From the IMG/VR virus record IMGVR_UViG_3300032249_001118, positions 1-31,909 of that record: DNA of 31,909 nt, one strand, 5' to 3'. Shown in pieces: positions 23,649 to 30,187 of this stretch (positions are counted from its first letter, which is position 1; the number at the start of each line of letters is the position of its first letter). This stretch comes from a virus. A program made the position numbers and the translations under genes. The notes beneath the pieces are model-generated. The model searched no databases. It saw nothing but the letters and a program-made list of their open reading frames with translations, and was not told the origin of the DNA.

Positions 23649-24001
23649 TGAACAGACTCCCGCTTTCCCGGACCAATAATGTGATTCTTGATCGCGGTCA
23701 CATCCGTTTGAACGCTATCGATCTTATGACCGACGCCTTGTAGGTCATCGATGATCGCTTTTCGCTTTTCGTCGACGTGCGTTGTTTGCACGCGAATGTT
23801 GTCGTTGATCTGCGAAAGCGTATCCGACAAGGTATCCATCGCTCGGTTGGTTGCATCGAGGTGCGCAAACGCTCGGTCGCGTCCAGGCTTTACGATCTCA
23901 TTCAAAACCCATCTCACGAACCAGCCTGCAGCAACAAGCAGGGTGACCGCGATGAAGTACGACAACCCTCGCTCGAGTGCAACGTTCAGTAGGGAGTCCA
24001 A
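23645..24001 (-). CDS. Membrane-anchored coiled-coil protein (118 aa)
   Basis: The TTG start at 24001 is supported by GGAGG seven bases upstream, inside the end of the previous gene. Residues about 13-35 (LSYFIAVTLLVAAGWFVRWVL) form one transmembrane helix near the N-terminus. The rest is a long amphipathic helix (FAHLDATNRAMDTLSDTLSQI, KRKAIIDDLQGVGHKIDSVQ). This layout resembles i-spanins or XhlA-type lysis proteins, but without a recognised motif. Its neighbours (peptidase, exported small protein, two membrane micro-ORFs) fit a lysis cassette. The tail would face the cytoplasm or the periplasm depending on orientation; the charged residues after the helix (Arg, Lys) suggest the positive-inside rule favours cytoplasmic. 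Confidence 0.6.
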   Translation of the reverse strand: MDSLLNVALERGLSYFIAVTLLVAAGWFVRWVLNEIVKPGRDRAFAHLDATNRAMDTLSDTLSQINDNIRVQTTHVDEKRKAIIDDLQGVGHKIDSVQTDVTAIKNHIIGPGKRESVQ

Positions 24002-24004
24002 GGA

Positions 24005-24316
24005 TTAGCCTCCGCAACAAGAGCGCCGCAGCAATCGACCGAACAATCGTGGTCGCGCTTTGATTGATCGCGTTACGTGCTTGACCGGTCGCACAAGTAC
24101 CGACTGCACAACCTTCTTGGTTGCTTGCGGAACCGAGCATTGGCCGTTGACGCAGACGGGAGCGTCCTGAACTGTCAAGGATTCTTTAACAGTTGGAATC
24201 GGCTCAACGACTGCTGGCAACGCAACCGCATCGATTGGTGCTGCGGGTGCTTGCGGTGGTATCTGGATCAGGTAAACGCCTAAAGCAAAAACCGTCAGCG
24301 CAAAAAAGGTACGCAT
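24005..24316 (-). CDS. Small exported protein with paired-Cys tail (103 aa)
   Basis: ATG at 24316 has AAGGA six bases upstream; TTG at 24322 is a weaker alternative. Residues 1-27 are a signal-peptide-like helix (MRTFFALTVFALGVYLIQIPP). The rest is Pro/Val-rich, with CVNGQC (about 54-59) and a basic C-terminus RLLRRSCCGG. CxxGxC plus a 'RPVK.V' stretch and a Cys-rich end recall small exported proteins that are frequent in planctomycetes, as I remember them. In a lysis cassette it could be an o-spanin-like partner, but there is no lipobox. It lies between the papain-like gene and the coiled-coil membrane protein, tightly spaced on both sides. Confidence 0.6.
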   Translation of the reverse strand: MRTFFALTVFALGVYLIQIPPQAPAAPIDAVALPAVVEPIPTVKESLTVQDAPVCVNGQCSVPQATKKVVQSVLVRPVKHVTRSIKARPRLFGRLLRRSCCGG

Positions 24317-24318
24317 CG

Positions 24319-25137
24319 TCAATCCTTTGGTGTGGGTGGTGAAGATTCGCCATCAGTCGATGAACGAATCAAGTAGAAGAAGTGATACTTTATCGTCGTG
24401 ACAAAGTGTTTTTTCCAAGTCAAGAAGCATCGTCCTTCGTTGCCCCATCGCGGAGCCCAGGAGTTGAACATGTCGAACGCGAATTCGTTTCCGATGATCG
24501 TAACGTCATCCACGCCAACAGCGTGATTGCCGACGCCTGTATTACTGGTCCCGGCAATACCGTTTGAATCAAGAGTACTCCACACGTTATTAGCGTGAAC
24601 AGCAACAACTCCGACAAAGCCTGAAGCCAAACCGCTCGCCAATTCAATTTCTGTCTCCGCGCGATAACATTCCCAGGCCTTGTAATGCCGCATCGTGTCC
24701 TTGGCTACCTGCGGAATCTGTGACCAAAGATAGGTCGGCTTCTGTACTAAGGCTTCTGGCGGAACTCCGTTTTCACATATCGCCGACATGCCCTCTTCGA
24801 GGCCGCTGCCGTTGTCTCTGCCGCCGCTGATTTGTGCGTACAGCCCAAAGCCCGAAAGCATCACACGCGGCAAGCCACGAAGCACGCGGGCACGAGCGAG
24901 AGCATACGCACCCGCAAAGCCATTGCAGGCTCCCATGTTTCCCTGATTGCCGATCCAGTCGACACCAAATCGCTTTCGGCCTGCCTTGCGTTTCGGATCG
25001 CTGATGATGTCTTTGATTTGCTCGGGGCTCAACATCGGCCCAGCGTCGGAATAGGCCTTGAAGGTGCTTGTGCGGACCGAAGGCAATTGCAAACCGGTTC
25101 CATACTGCACGCCATCGATTTCGATTATCTGATTCAT
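24319..25137 (-). CDS. Papain-like (C1 family) cysteine peptidase, candidate endolysin (272 aa)
   Basis: The catalytic centre of the C1 (papain) family is plain: Gln65 and Cys71 in NQGNMGACNGFAGAYAL, His205 in VGNHAVGVDDV and Asn225 in FNSWAPRWGNEGRCFLTW, all in the right order and spacing. GGRDNGSGLEEGMSAICENGV (about 105-125) fits the usual middle segment. There is no signal peptide and no cell-wall-binding domain. The N-terminal 50 residues may be a short propeptide. It has ATGA overlap with the membrane-anchored gene upstream and is in the midst of small membrane genes, so an endolysin acting on peptide cross-links after holin release is a sensible guess. Papain-type lysins are unusual; a role in virion or host protein processing remains possible. 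Confidence 0.82.
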   Translation of the reverse strand: MNQIIEIDGVQYGTGLQLPSVRTSTFKAYSDAGPMLSPEQIKDIISDPKRKAGRKRFGVDWIGNQGNMGACNGFAGAYALARARVLRGLPRVMLSGFGLYAQISGGRDNGSGLEEGMSAICENGVPPEALVQKPTYLWSQIPQVAKDTMRHYKAWECYRAETEIELASGLASGFVGVVAVHANNVWSTLDSNGIAGTSNTGVGNHAVGVDDVTIIGNEFAFDMFNSWAPRWGNEGRCFLTWKKHFVTTIKYHFFYLIRSSTDGESSPPTPKD

Positions 25138-25535
25138 CGTCCAGTTGCCTCCTTCACGAGGCTATCGAGCTTTTCAATTGGCGTCGGCAGCGGGCCAGCG
25201 CGAACGACCTTTCCAGCCTTGTCCGTAATCAATACTCCGGGCCGATCCTTAACCTTCTCAACGTACTTGGCCGCTTCTGGAGCATCATCATCGTAGGCTC
25301 GCCAATTGAGGCCGCGAGCTTTCAGTCCATCCCAAAAATCAGCGGCAGCAAATACCTTGGCAACCTCGGGTGATCGCTGGGCTGTTTCCTCAACAACGAT
25401 GATCCACGCACCTTCATCGAGAACAACCGGAGTTGGCACCGGAGTTGGCAACCAATCCGGGAACTGGATCTTGCCTCCGAACAAGATCAGCAAACCGCCA
25501 ACGATCAAGATTAACGCGGGTGCGTATCTACTCAT
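25134..25535 (-). CDS. Membrane-anchored thioredoxin-fold-like protein without CxxC (133 aa)
   Basis: Residues 5-23 are a hydrophobic anchor (APALILIVGGLLILFGG), followed by a Pro-rich linker (FPDWLPTPVPTPV). The remainder reads as thioredoxin-like: GAWIIVVEETAQRSPEVAKVF (strand and helix), YDDDAPEAAKYVEKVKDRPG, then GVLITDKAGKVVRAGPLPTP, where the Pro before the strand could be the cis-Pro of that fold. There is no cysteine at the redox position, so it should not be an oxidoreductase. The gene overlaps both neighbours by 4 bases. It could be a non-catalytic periplasmic protein of the lysis or exclusion type. The fold is inferred by eye. Confidence 0.55.
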   Translation of the reverse strand: MSRYAPALILIVGGLLILFGGKIQFPDWLPTPVPTPVVLDEGAWIIVVEETAQRSPEVAKVFAAADFWDGLKARGLNWRAYDDDAPEAAKYVEKVKDRPGVLITDKAGKVVRAGPLPTPIEKLDSLVKEATGR

Positions 25536-25762
25536 TTTGCACCCGTCTTGTCGTAGAGACGTTTTCCGGCCAGCCGCAACTCTTGCGTTTCAATCTTGTT
25601 GCTTTCAAACGCGGCGATCAACGAATCCAGTTGCGAGTGTGCAACTAGCTTCCAATCCTCCGTTTTGGAGGTTGAAGGCGGCAATTGCTTTGGCCGCGAG
25701 ATCCACTGATACGCTGCCCAAATCACACCGGCAACCAACAGTAAATATCCAAGTTCAGTCAC
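25532..25762 (-). CDS. Small membrane protein (76 aa)
   Basis: The GTG at 25762 is supported by GGAGG nine bases upstream and overlaps the end of the previous gene by 8 bases. One transmembrane helix lies near the N-terminus (residues 4-21, LGYLLLVAGVIWAAYQWI), then a Pro/Ser/Thr linker and an amphipathic tail (WKLVAHSQLDSLIAAFESNK). It is coupled to the thioredoxin-like gene by ATGA. Layout is that of a membrane-anchored lysis-cassette protein; no family recognised. Confidence 0.55.
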   Translation of the reverse strand: MTELGYLLLVAGVIWAAYQWISRPKQLPPSTSKTEDWKLVAHSQLDSLIAAFESNKIETQELRLAGKRLYDKTGAK

Positions 25763-26024
25763 AGGGACAATCCTCCCCGAAACCAGGAACGTCTGACGAT
25801 GGAACGATGGACGGGAGACTAACTTGGTTGTCGATCCATTTGTCGATGATCTTGATAATCAACAGAATGATCGCCTCGATCACGATCGGGCTTAGACCGA
25901 CGCGATTACGCAACCGCTCTCTGGCGATTGCAACAGCAACATCTTTGTTGCCGTTAGATTCGATCCAGGCGTCTCTCGCAATCTCGTAAGCCATTTGGCG
26001 TCGATGGAAATCGAGTTCGATCAC
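25755..26024 (-). CDS. Small membrane protein with Cys-Pro-Cys end (89 aa)
   Basis: The start chosen is GTG at 26024: AGGAG lies eight bases upstream and the GTG overlaps the TGA of the holin-like gene (GTGA). A much longer open frame upstream (to 26600) is Arg-rich and crosses the portal gene and the terminator, so it was not used. The first 50 residues are helical and charged (HRRQMAYEIARDAWIESNGN, AVAIARERLRNR). A hydrophobic helix follows (SPIVIEAIILLIIKIIDKWI, about 54-73), and the protein ends GFGEDCPCD. Function unknown. Confidence 0.6.
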   Translation of the reverse strand: MIELDFHRRQMAYEIARDAWIESNGNKDVAVAIARERLRNRVGLSPIVIEAIILLIIKIIDKWIDNQVSLPSIVPSSDVPGFGEDCPCD

Positions 26025-26221
26025 TTCGGTGGCTCCTGCGACTTTAACCATTGATTTGCCGCGTTGATCAAAGCCGAAAAGATCGGCGTTAATGTGATCA
26101 ACCAAATCGATTGCGATGACTGCATTTGCGGAATAATCACAGTCGAGGCATAAGCCAACGCACTGCTGCCGACCGCGATCAAAGCACCCTTTAGGATCTT
26201 TTGAAGTTGTTCTTTGTTCAT
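26021..26221 (-). CDS. Holin-like small membrane protein (66 aa)
   Basis: ATG at 26221 has GAGG six bases upstream. The product has two hydrophobic helices, about residues 12-31 (GALIAVGSSALAYASTVII) and 40-58 (IWLITLTPIFSALINAANQW), a short turn and a charged C-terminus (KSQEPPK). Size and two-helix layout agree with class II holins, and it is the first gene of a lysis-type cluster that includes a peptidase. It follows a strong intrinsic terminator by only 13 bases, so its expression should depend on readthrough or antitermination, or on a promoter I could not see. Holin is a position-and-topology call. Confidence 0.6.
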   Translation of the reverse strand: MNKEQLQKILKGALIAVGSSALAYASTVIIPQMQSSQSIWLITLTPIFSALINAANQWLKSQEPPK

Positions 26222-26234
26222 CACTTGCCTCTTG

Positions 26235-26294
26235 AAAAAACGCGGCTAACGGCAAACACAACGGAGGCTCTGCCATGCCTGCCGCTAGCCTGCG
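26235..26294 (-). terminator. Intrinsic terminator after the portal gene
   Basis: On the - strand GGCTAGCGGC (26290-26281) pairs with GCCGTTAGCC (26253-26244), ten pairs with one G-U. Flanking CGC (26294-26292) and GCG (26243-26241) can add three pairs across a bulged base. Six T follow at 26240-26235. The loop is about 27 bases long. It lies 8 bases after the portal stop and just before the ribosome site of the holin-like gene, so it separates the packaging block from the lysis and fibre block. Confidence 0.72.
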
Positions 26295-26302
26295 GCGGTT
26301 GT

Positions 26303-27919
26303 CTAGGGATATCCGGTCCATTGCTTCCAAACGGATTCGGCCATCTGTGCGGGCTTGGGCGTTGGCGGTGGCGATAGTTCTTGCGCCTTCCGCATGCTCG
26401 GCTGATTCTGCTCTTCGGCGTAATCGAGGCCTTCTTTGCTGGCCCACGTTTCTAAGCTCAAGAGCCCCTTGTCGTTGAGCATTTGGCGTCGGGATAGTTC
26501 TTGTGCGTCGTTGCCGATCGCGATCTCGTTGCCTTGCGCGGTGACCTCGCAGACCGCAATAAAATCGTCGTAGGTGAAATCCAGCATGCCGACCTGACAA
26601 GCGACCTTCACGATACGCAAGCCAATGCGGCGATAAGCCTGCTCGATGCGATATTGCCGCGAACGGGCTGCACGCACAAATGGCGATCCGGCCACGAGCG
26701 TCGAGGCATAGTTCGCGTTCGATGCGTCTCCGCTGATCATGTACTCGGGCATCTGCCAGCGAATACCGAGCACGCGGATCGCGGCCTTGAACACCTCGAG
26801 GTAAACGCCGGATTGGCTCGAACCCATTGGACCGGCTTGGTACTGCATTCCGTTTGGGATATCGACCACGGTTCCCGGCAAGGCTCGGCGTGAGTTTACC
26901 GACCGAACGCCCTTGCTCGTAGTTTGCAAATCGGTTGCATCGGATCGAGCCGAGACGAAGCTGCCGATCTGACCAGGGGTGACTGTTGCGGCATGTTGCC
27001 GGATGTAGGCGATCGAGGCCTGCACCGCTGCGCCAACGGTTGTGTTGTTGAGCACCTTCGCCGCTTTGTCGATCGTGTCGGATACCGCCTTAAAGTCACT
27101 CAGCCCGCGCTTCACTTGGCTCGGGGTGTTTTGTTTGAAGTGCAGAAGCTCGTCGGTGTTGTACGCTTCCCATTCGGTCGCGCTGGAAACACCGCAAACG
27201 AAGTACGCTTTGGGCTGGTTGGTTCGTTCGGGATCGGTTGCGACACCGTATTTCCAATTGAGCGATTGGGCGACGCCTGCATACGATGCGACCTTGGCCG
27301 GATCGCCGGGCTCGGTAACACGCGAGGCATCGAGAAGTTCGATGCAAGGCTCGCCTTCGCGAGCACCGATGTAGAGAAACCATTCGCCATCAATCACGAG
27401 GTTGTCGAATGCCTCAAACTCGAGATTTCCGTACCAGTTGCAAGCCGAAAGAATCCGCTCGATCGCGGCCTGGGCCTTGCCTGCGTACTCCTTTGCCTCG
27501 GGCGATTTGCGGTAGGCCTTGCGTGGTGCGGCCAGAATGTCGACGCCTTCGCCAATCACATAGTTGCGAAGATTCTCGCGGGCGGAAATGGCGACTTCAT
27601 TGAGCGTCGACAGATACCGAGCATTGCCCCGAATCTCGGCTAGCTCTTGCTCGGTGCGGAAGTGTGGGAAGAAGTCACCGTCGCGGTAATCTTCTACGCG
27701 GGCGGTTAGGTACGATTCATTGTAGCCTCCGAAGCTCGGGTCGTCGCTCAGATACCCTCGGGTATCGACCATCGTGGCGGCTTCACGGACGACGCTTTGG
27801 ATCGTCCGCTGCCAATGTACGCTCTCACGCAAAGACGCAAGTTCAGCCTCGAGCGCGAGCGTTTCCCGCTCGGCCTTGAGTGCCGATAGTTGCTGTCGCT
27901 GGCTTGGTTTGCGTGCCAC
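26303..27919 (-). CDS. Portal protein (538 aa)
   Basis: The GTG start at 27919 is supported by AGGGGG about seven bases upstream. The product has the portal layout: an N-terminal helical arm (ALKAERETLALEAELASLRES), a wing with DGEWFLYIGAREGEPCIELLD, a segment ELLHFKQNTPSQVKRGLSDFKAV (the R-G-L-S motif before the stem helices, typical of lambda/HK97-type portals), then YLEVFKAAIRVLGIRWQMPEYMISGDASNANYAS in parts, which is the usual crown/clip end. The C-terminus is Pro/Gln-rich (SPPPTPKPAQMAESV). The dodecamer would be the DNA entry point of the head and the terminase docking site. It overlaps the HTH gene by 77 bases and is followed by a terminator. Confidence 0.88.
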   Translation of the reverse strand: MARKPSQRQQLSALKAERETLALEAELASLRESVHWQRTIQSVVREAATMVDTRGYLSDDPSFGGYNESYLTARVEDYRDGDFFPHFRTEQELAEIRGNARYLSTLNEVAISARENLRNYVIGEGVDILAAPRKAYRKSPEAKEYAGKAQAAIERILSACNWYGNLEFEAFDNLVIDGEWFLYIGAREGEPCIELLDASRVTEPGDPAKVASYAGVAQSLNWKYGVATDPERTNQPKAYFVCGVSSATEWEAYNTDELLHFKQNTPSQVKRGLSDFKAVSDTIDKAAKVLNNTTVGAAVQASIAYIRQHAATVTPGQIGSFVSARSDATDLQTTSKGVRSVNSRRALPGTVVDIPNGMQYQAGPMGSSQSGVYLEVFKAAIRVLGIRWQMPEYMISGDASNANYASTLVAGSPFVRAARSRQYRIEQAYRRIGLRIVKVACQVGMLDFTYDDFIAVCEVTAQGNEIAIGNDAQELSRRQMLNDKGLLSLETWASKEGLDYAEEQNQPSMRKAQELSPPPTPKPAQMAESVWKQWTGYP

Positions 27920-28148
27920 TGGTTGCCCCCTGGTTACTCGTGCGTGGCGGAGTGGAAACCGGGGAGGTGTTCAATGTCAAGACTTTGGAAACGATGCGCG
28001 AAGCGTTTTTTGCGGCCAGCAAATCACCGGCATAACGGCGAACCGACGACTCCGAAACGCCACATGCCCTGGCGGTCGCTTGCTCGGTGCGGCCCTCTTT
28101 GATCTTCTTGCGAATCGCGGTCACGATGTGCGGCTGTAGTGGCTTCAT
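27843..28148 (-). CDS. Helix-turn-helix DNA-binding protein between terminase and portal (101 aa)
   Basis: ATG at 28148 overlaps the large terminase stop (ATGA). Residues about 5-42 form a homeodomain-like HTH: HIVTAIRKKIKEGRTEQATA, then RACGVSESSVRRYAGDL, the classic 'a..gVs.sTV.ry' recognition helix. The rest is low-complexity Thr/Pro/Ser/Gly-rich (SPVSTPPRTSNQGATSGTQT), perhaps an exposed tail, and its last 77 bases also encode the portal N-terminus in another frame. It could be a small terminase or a regulator of the late operon. A typical small terminase would lie before the large one, so this order is odd. Confidence 0.65.
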   Translation of the reverse strand: MKPLQPHIVTAIRKKIKEGRTEQATARACGVSESSVRRYAGDLLAAKNASRIVSKVLTLNTSPVSTPPRTSNQGATSGTQTKPATATIGTQGRAGNARARG

Positions 28149-29617
28149 ACCTTCAGAACCTCCGTTTGTAGATTATCGATCTGCGAATCAATCGCTCCTC
28201 GGTGGAGCAGTAACCGAATCAAACCTTCGAGCGCATCCGGTCCGTCGTCGTGATCTCCGTTGGGAAAGTCTTTGAGTTGCTTGACCAGCATGCCGCACGA
28301 CGACCGAAGGAACTTGATTTTGTCTCGCTTCAGATACGGACCGATTCTGGCGATGCGTAGCTCCTTGGCGACAGTGTTCACATCGAGCGACACATCGAAC
28401 GCCTCAAACTGATTCTCGTCGACGTACCGGGTGAACTCGGGCGCGAGCAGTTCCTGGAATCCGTTCGCCTCCATGCCGAAGCACTGCGGGAGGTACTGCT
28501 GGCGAAGGGCGATCGCATCAACCACGATCTGCGACACCGGCCTGCGGGCCAGAGAAGCGTCGACGTACAACGTTCCGTTATGAACACCGCCAAATACGAT
28601 CGCGGAGTAGTCGCCCTTCTTTGCGTTCTTGCCTTTGCTCGGATCGATGTAGATGCCCGACAAATCGAACTGCGTCGGCATCGAATCGCACCAGATGTCG
28701 AGGAAGTATTCCGCGGGCCATTCGTTCTTGCCGTATTGGCCGGGTCGCTGCTGGAAGAGGGCTCCCCACCAATACGCTCCAAGAACCGCCTCGCGTTGCA
28801 ACAGCGTTTGGCGATCGTAGCGCTGCGGCCAAAGCGGCTCGCCGGGCTCGCGGCCTAACAGGTCGCCACCTTCGGCCAACGCTGGAAGCGACAAAAGGTA
28901 AACCGGGCACTTGAGTGAGTGAGCGTTCTTTAGGATGCGGCCTGCTAGGTCGTCCTCGTGCCAGCGGGTTTGAACCACGATACAAACGCCGCCCGGTTCT
29001 AGCCGCGTCCATGCGGTCGAGGTAAACCATTCCCATTGCTTGTCGCGGATCTTGTCGGAGATCGCCTCCTCGGCGTTCTTCAGCGGGTCGTCGATGATCA
29101 GCAGATGCGCTCCCTTACCGGTGAGACCACCGCCGACGCCCGCCGATACCATACCGCCATCGTGCCCGTCGATCTGCCAATCGGAAACGCTCGACACATC
29201 GTGGCGGATGCCCTTGATACCGAAAGCCCAAGCGTACTCGTCAAGAAGGTCGCGTGAATGGCGAGAGAACATCCGGGCCAGCGAATCGGAGTAACTCGCC
29301 AATATCACGCGATTGTCTGGGTATCGCCCGCAGTACCAGGCCGGAAGACTGCGCGAGATGAATTGCGACTTACCATGACGCGGCGGAAGCTGCACGATCA
29401 GAATGGCGTTCTGCTTGGCCTCGATCAGTTCAACCACCGAGCGGCAGATCTGGGTCAAGTGCTTCGCCGGCTGCCACTTCCCGCGACTGCTCCAGGCTGC
29501 GAAGGCTGACGGTGTGGCTGTCGCTCGTGATAGTTCCTCGGCTCTCGCCCGCAAGACCTGGGGATCGAAGCTCGCGGGCAATTGCTCCTGCCAGTTGGTC
29601 GAGTCCGTCCGTACCAC
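28145..29617 (-). CDS. terL: Terminase large subunit (about 490 aa)
   Basis: The start is uncertain: GTG at 29617 is used (AGAGGG 11 bases upstream). TTG at 29581 or 29554 are alternatives, and the longest frame to 29740 is Arg-rich and unlikely. With the 29617 start, Walker A is IVQLPPRHGKSQ (about 74-85). Walker B is HLLIIDDPLKNAEEA with the catalytic acid after DD, and coupling motif WTRLEPGGVCIVVQTRWHEDDL follows. The RNase-H-like nuclease shows YIDPSKGKNAKKGDYSAIVFGG (first Asp), GMEANGF (Glu) and GDHDDGPDALEGLIRLL (last Asp). It would cut and pump DNA into the procapsid. It overlaps the small-terminase candidate in another frame by about 190 bases. Confidence 0.9.
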   Translation of the reverse strand: MVRTDSTNWQEQLPASFDPQVLRARAEELSRATATPSAFAAWSSRGKWQPAKHLTQICRSVVELIEAKQNAILIVQLPPRHGKSQFISRSLPAWYCGRYPDNRVILASYSDSLARMFSRHSRDLLDEYAWAFGIKGIRHDVSSVSDWQIDGHDGGMVSAGVGGGLTGKGAHLLIIDDPLKNAEEAISDKIRDKQWEWFTSTAWTRLEPGGVCIVVQTRWHEDDLAGRILKNAHSLKCPVYLLSLPALAEGGDLLGREPGEPLWPQRYDRQTLLQREAVLGAYWWGALFQQRPGQYGKNEWPAEYFLDIWCDSMPTQFDLSGIYIDPSKGKNAKKGDYSAIVFGGVHNGTLYVDASLARRPVSQIVVDAIALRQQYLPQCFGMEANGFQELLAPEFTRYVDENQFEAFDVSLDVNTVAKELRIARIGPYLKRDKIKFLRSSCGMLVKQLKDFPNGDHDDGPDALEGLIRLLLHRGAIDSQIDNLQTEVLKV

Positions 29618-29816
29618 GCTCCGCTTTACCCTCTTCGATATTGAGTTTATCCGCAGCCACCAGCGCCTTGAACGCTGCAACCCTCGTCCGTGGATTCTTG
29701 GCAGTCTTGAAGAGAGCGAGCATTTCCTTGACCAGTTCAAGGCGTTGCTCGGCTTCCATCGGAAATCGGTTGTTGAACGCCATCGCTACTTGCGTTGCCC
29801 TCAACCGTTTACCCAC
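29430..29816 (-). CDS. Small terminase candidate (128 aa)
   Basis: Starts GTG at 29816; ATG at 29783 (MAFNNRFPMEAEQ) is an alternative. The core RFPMEAEQRLELVKEMLALF then NPRTRVAAFKALVAADKLNI (about 18-60) is a helical unit that I associate with proteins encoded just before planctomycete large terminases; this is memory, not a search. The last part (RSPGLAGESRGTITSDSHTV, DPDLPLGG) is low-complexity. Its 3' third overlaps the terminase large subunit N-terminus in another frame (29430-29617), an unusually long overlap. Small terminases recognise the packaging site. No HTH is obvious here, unlike the protein at 27843-28148, so which of the two is the DNA-recognition subunit is open. Confidence 0.5.
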   Translation of the reverse strand: MGKRLRATQVAMAFNNRFPMEAEQRLELVKEMLALFKTAKNPRTRVAAFKALVAADKLNIEEGKAERGTDGLDQLAGAIARELRSPGLAGESRGTITSDSHTVSLRSLEQSREVAAGEALDPDLPLGG

Positions 29817-29827
29817 CCCAGGAACCC

Positions 29828-30187
29828 CTAGCGAACCAGTGCAACTACGCTAGAAAACACCGCCGCACTTATCGACAGAAGCACAACCACCAAAGCCGCA
29901 ATCGTTAACTGATCAACAAGCCACTCGGATCGTGTTAGCGTTGGCGCTGACTCAATCGCGAGTAACCCGAACGCCCTAAGCAATCTCGATCGTGCCTCTT
30001 CAGTTGATTTGCACTGCGGAAGCACCGCTTCAATGATCGCGGCCACATCCATACGGATCGTGAAATCATCGATGCGATCCAAAAGCGTTCTCAGTTCAGG
30101 CCGTGCAGTTCTGGAATGTATCCACAAGCTCGCTTCACTAGCGATTGCCTCCAGAATCCTCTCAATCGGTTCGGGCTTAGATTGCAC
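29828..30187 (-). CDS. Unknown protein with C-terminal membrane anchor (119 aa)
   Basis: GTG at 30187 has AAGG seven bases upstream. The first 90 residues are helical and charged (IERILEAIASEASLWIHSRT, LRTLLDRIDDFTIRMDVAAI, STEEARSRLLRAFGLLAIES). The C-terminus is one hydrophobic helix (LTIAALVVVLLSISAAVFSSVVAL, about 94-117), so it is probably a tail-anchored membrane protein. It lies between the intergenic repeat region and the terminase genes. No family recognised. Confidence 0.55.
   Translation of the reverse strand: MQSKPEPIERILEAIASEASLWIHSRTARPELRTLLDRIDDFTIRMDVAAIIEAVLPQCKSTEEARSRLLRAFGLLAIESAPTLTRSEWLVDQLTIAALVVVLLSISAAVFSSVVALVR

Noticed and set aside
23434-23676. 80-codon - strand frame across the micro-ORFs
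   Set aside because: It is a third reading frame of the same DNA with a basic, low-quality C-terminus; starts of the two short frames fit the overlap chain better.
26025-26600. Long 5' extension of the 89-residue membrane gene (to 26600)
   Set aside because: It is Arg/His-rich, overlaps the portal gene and the terminator, and the GTG at 26024 has a good ribosome site.
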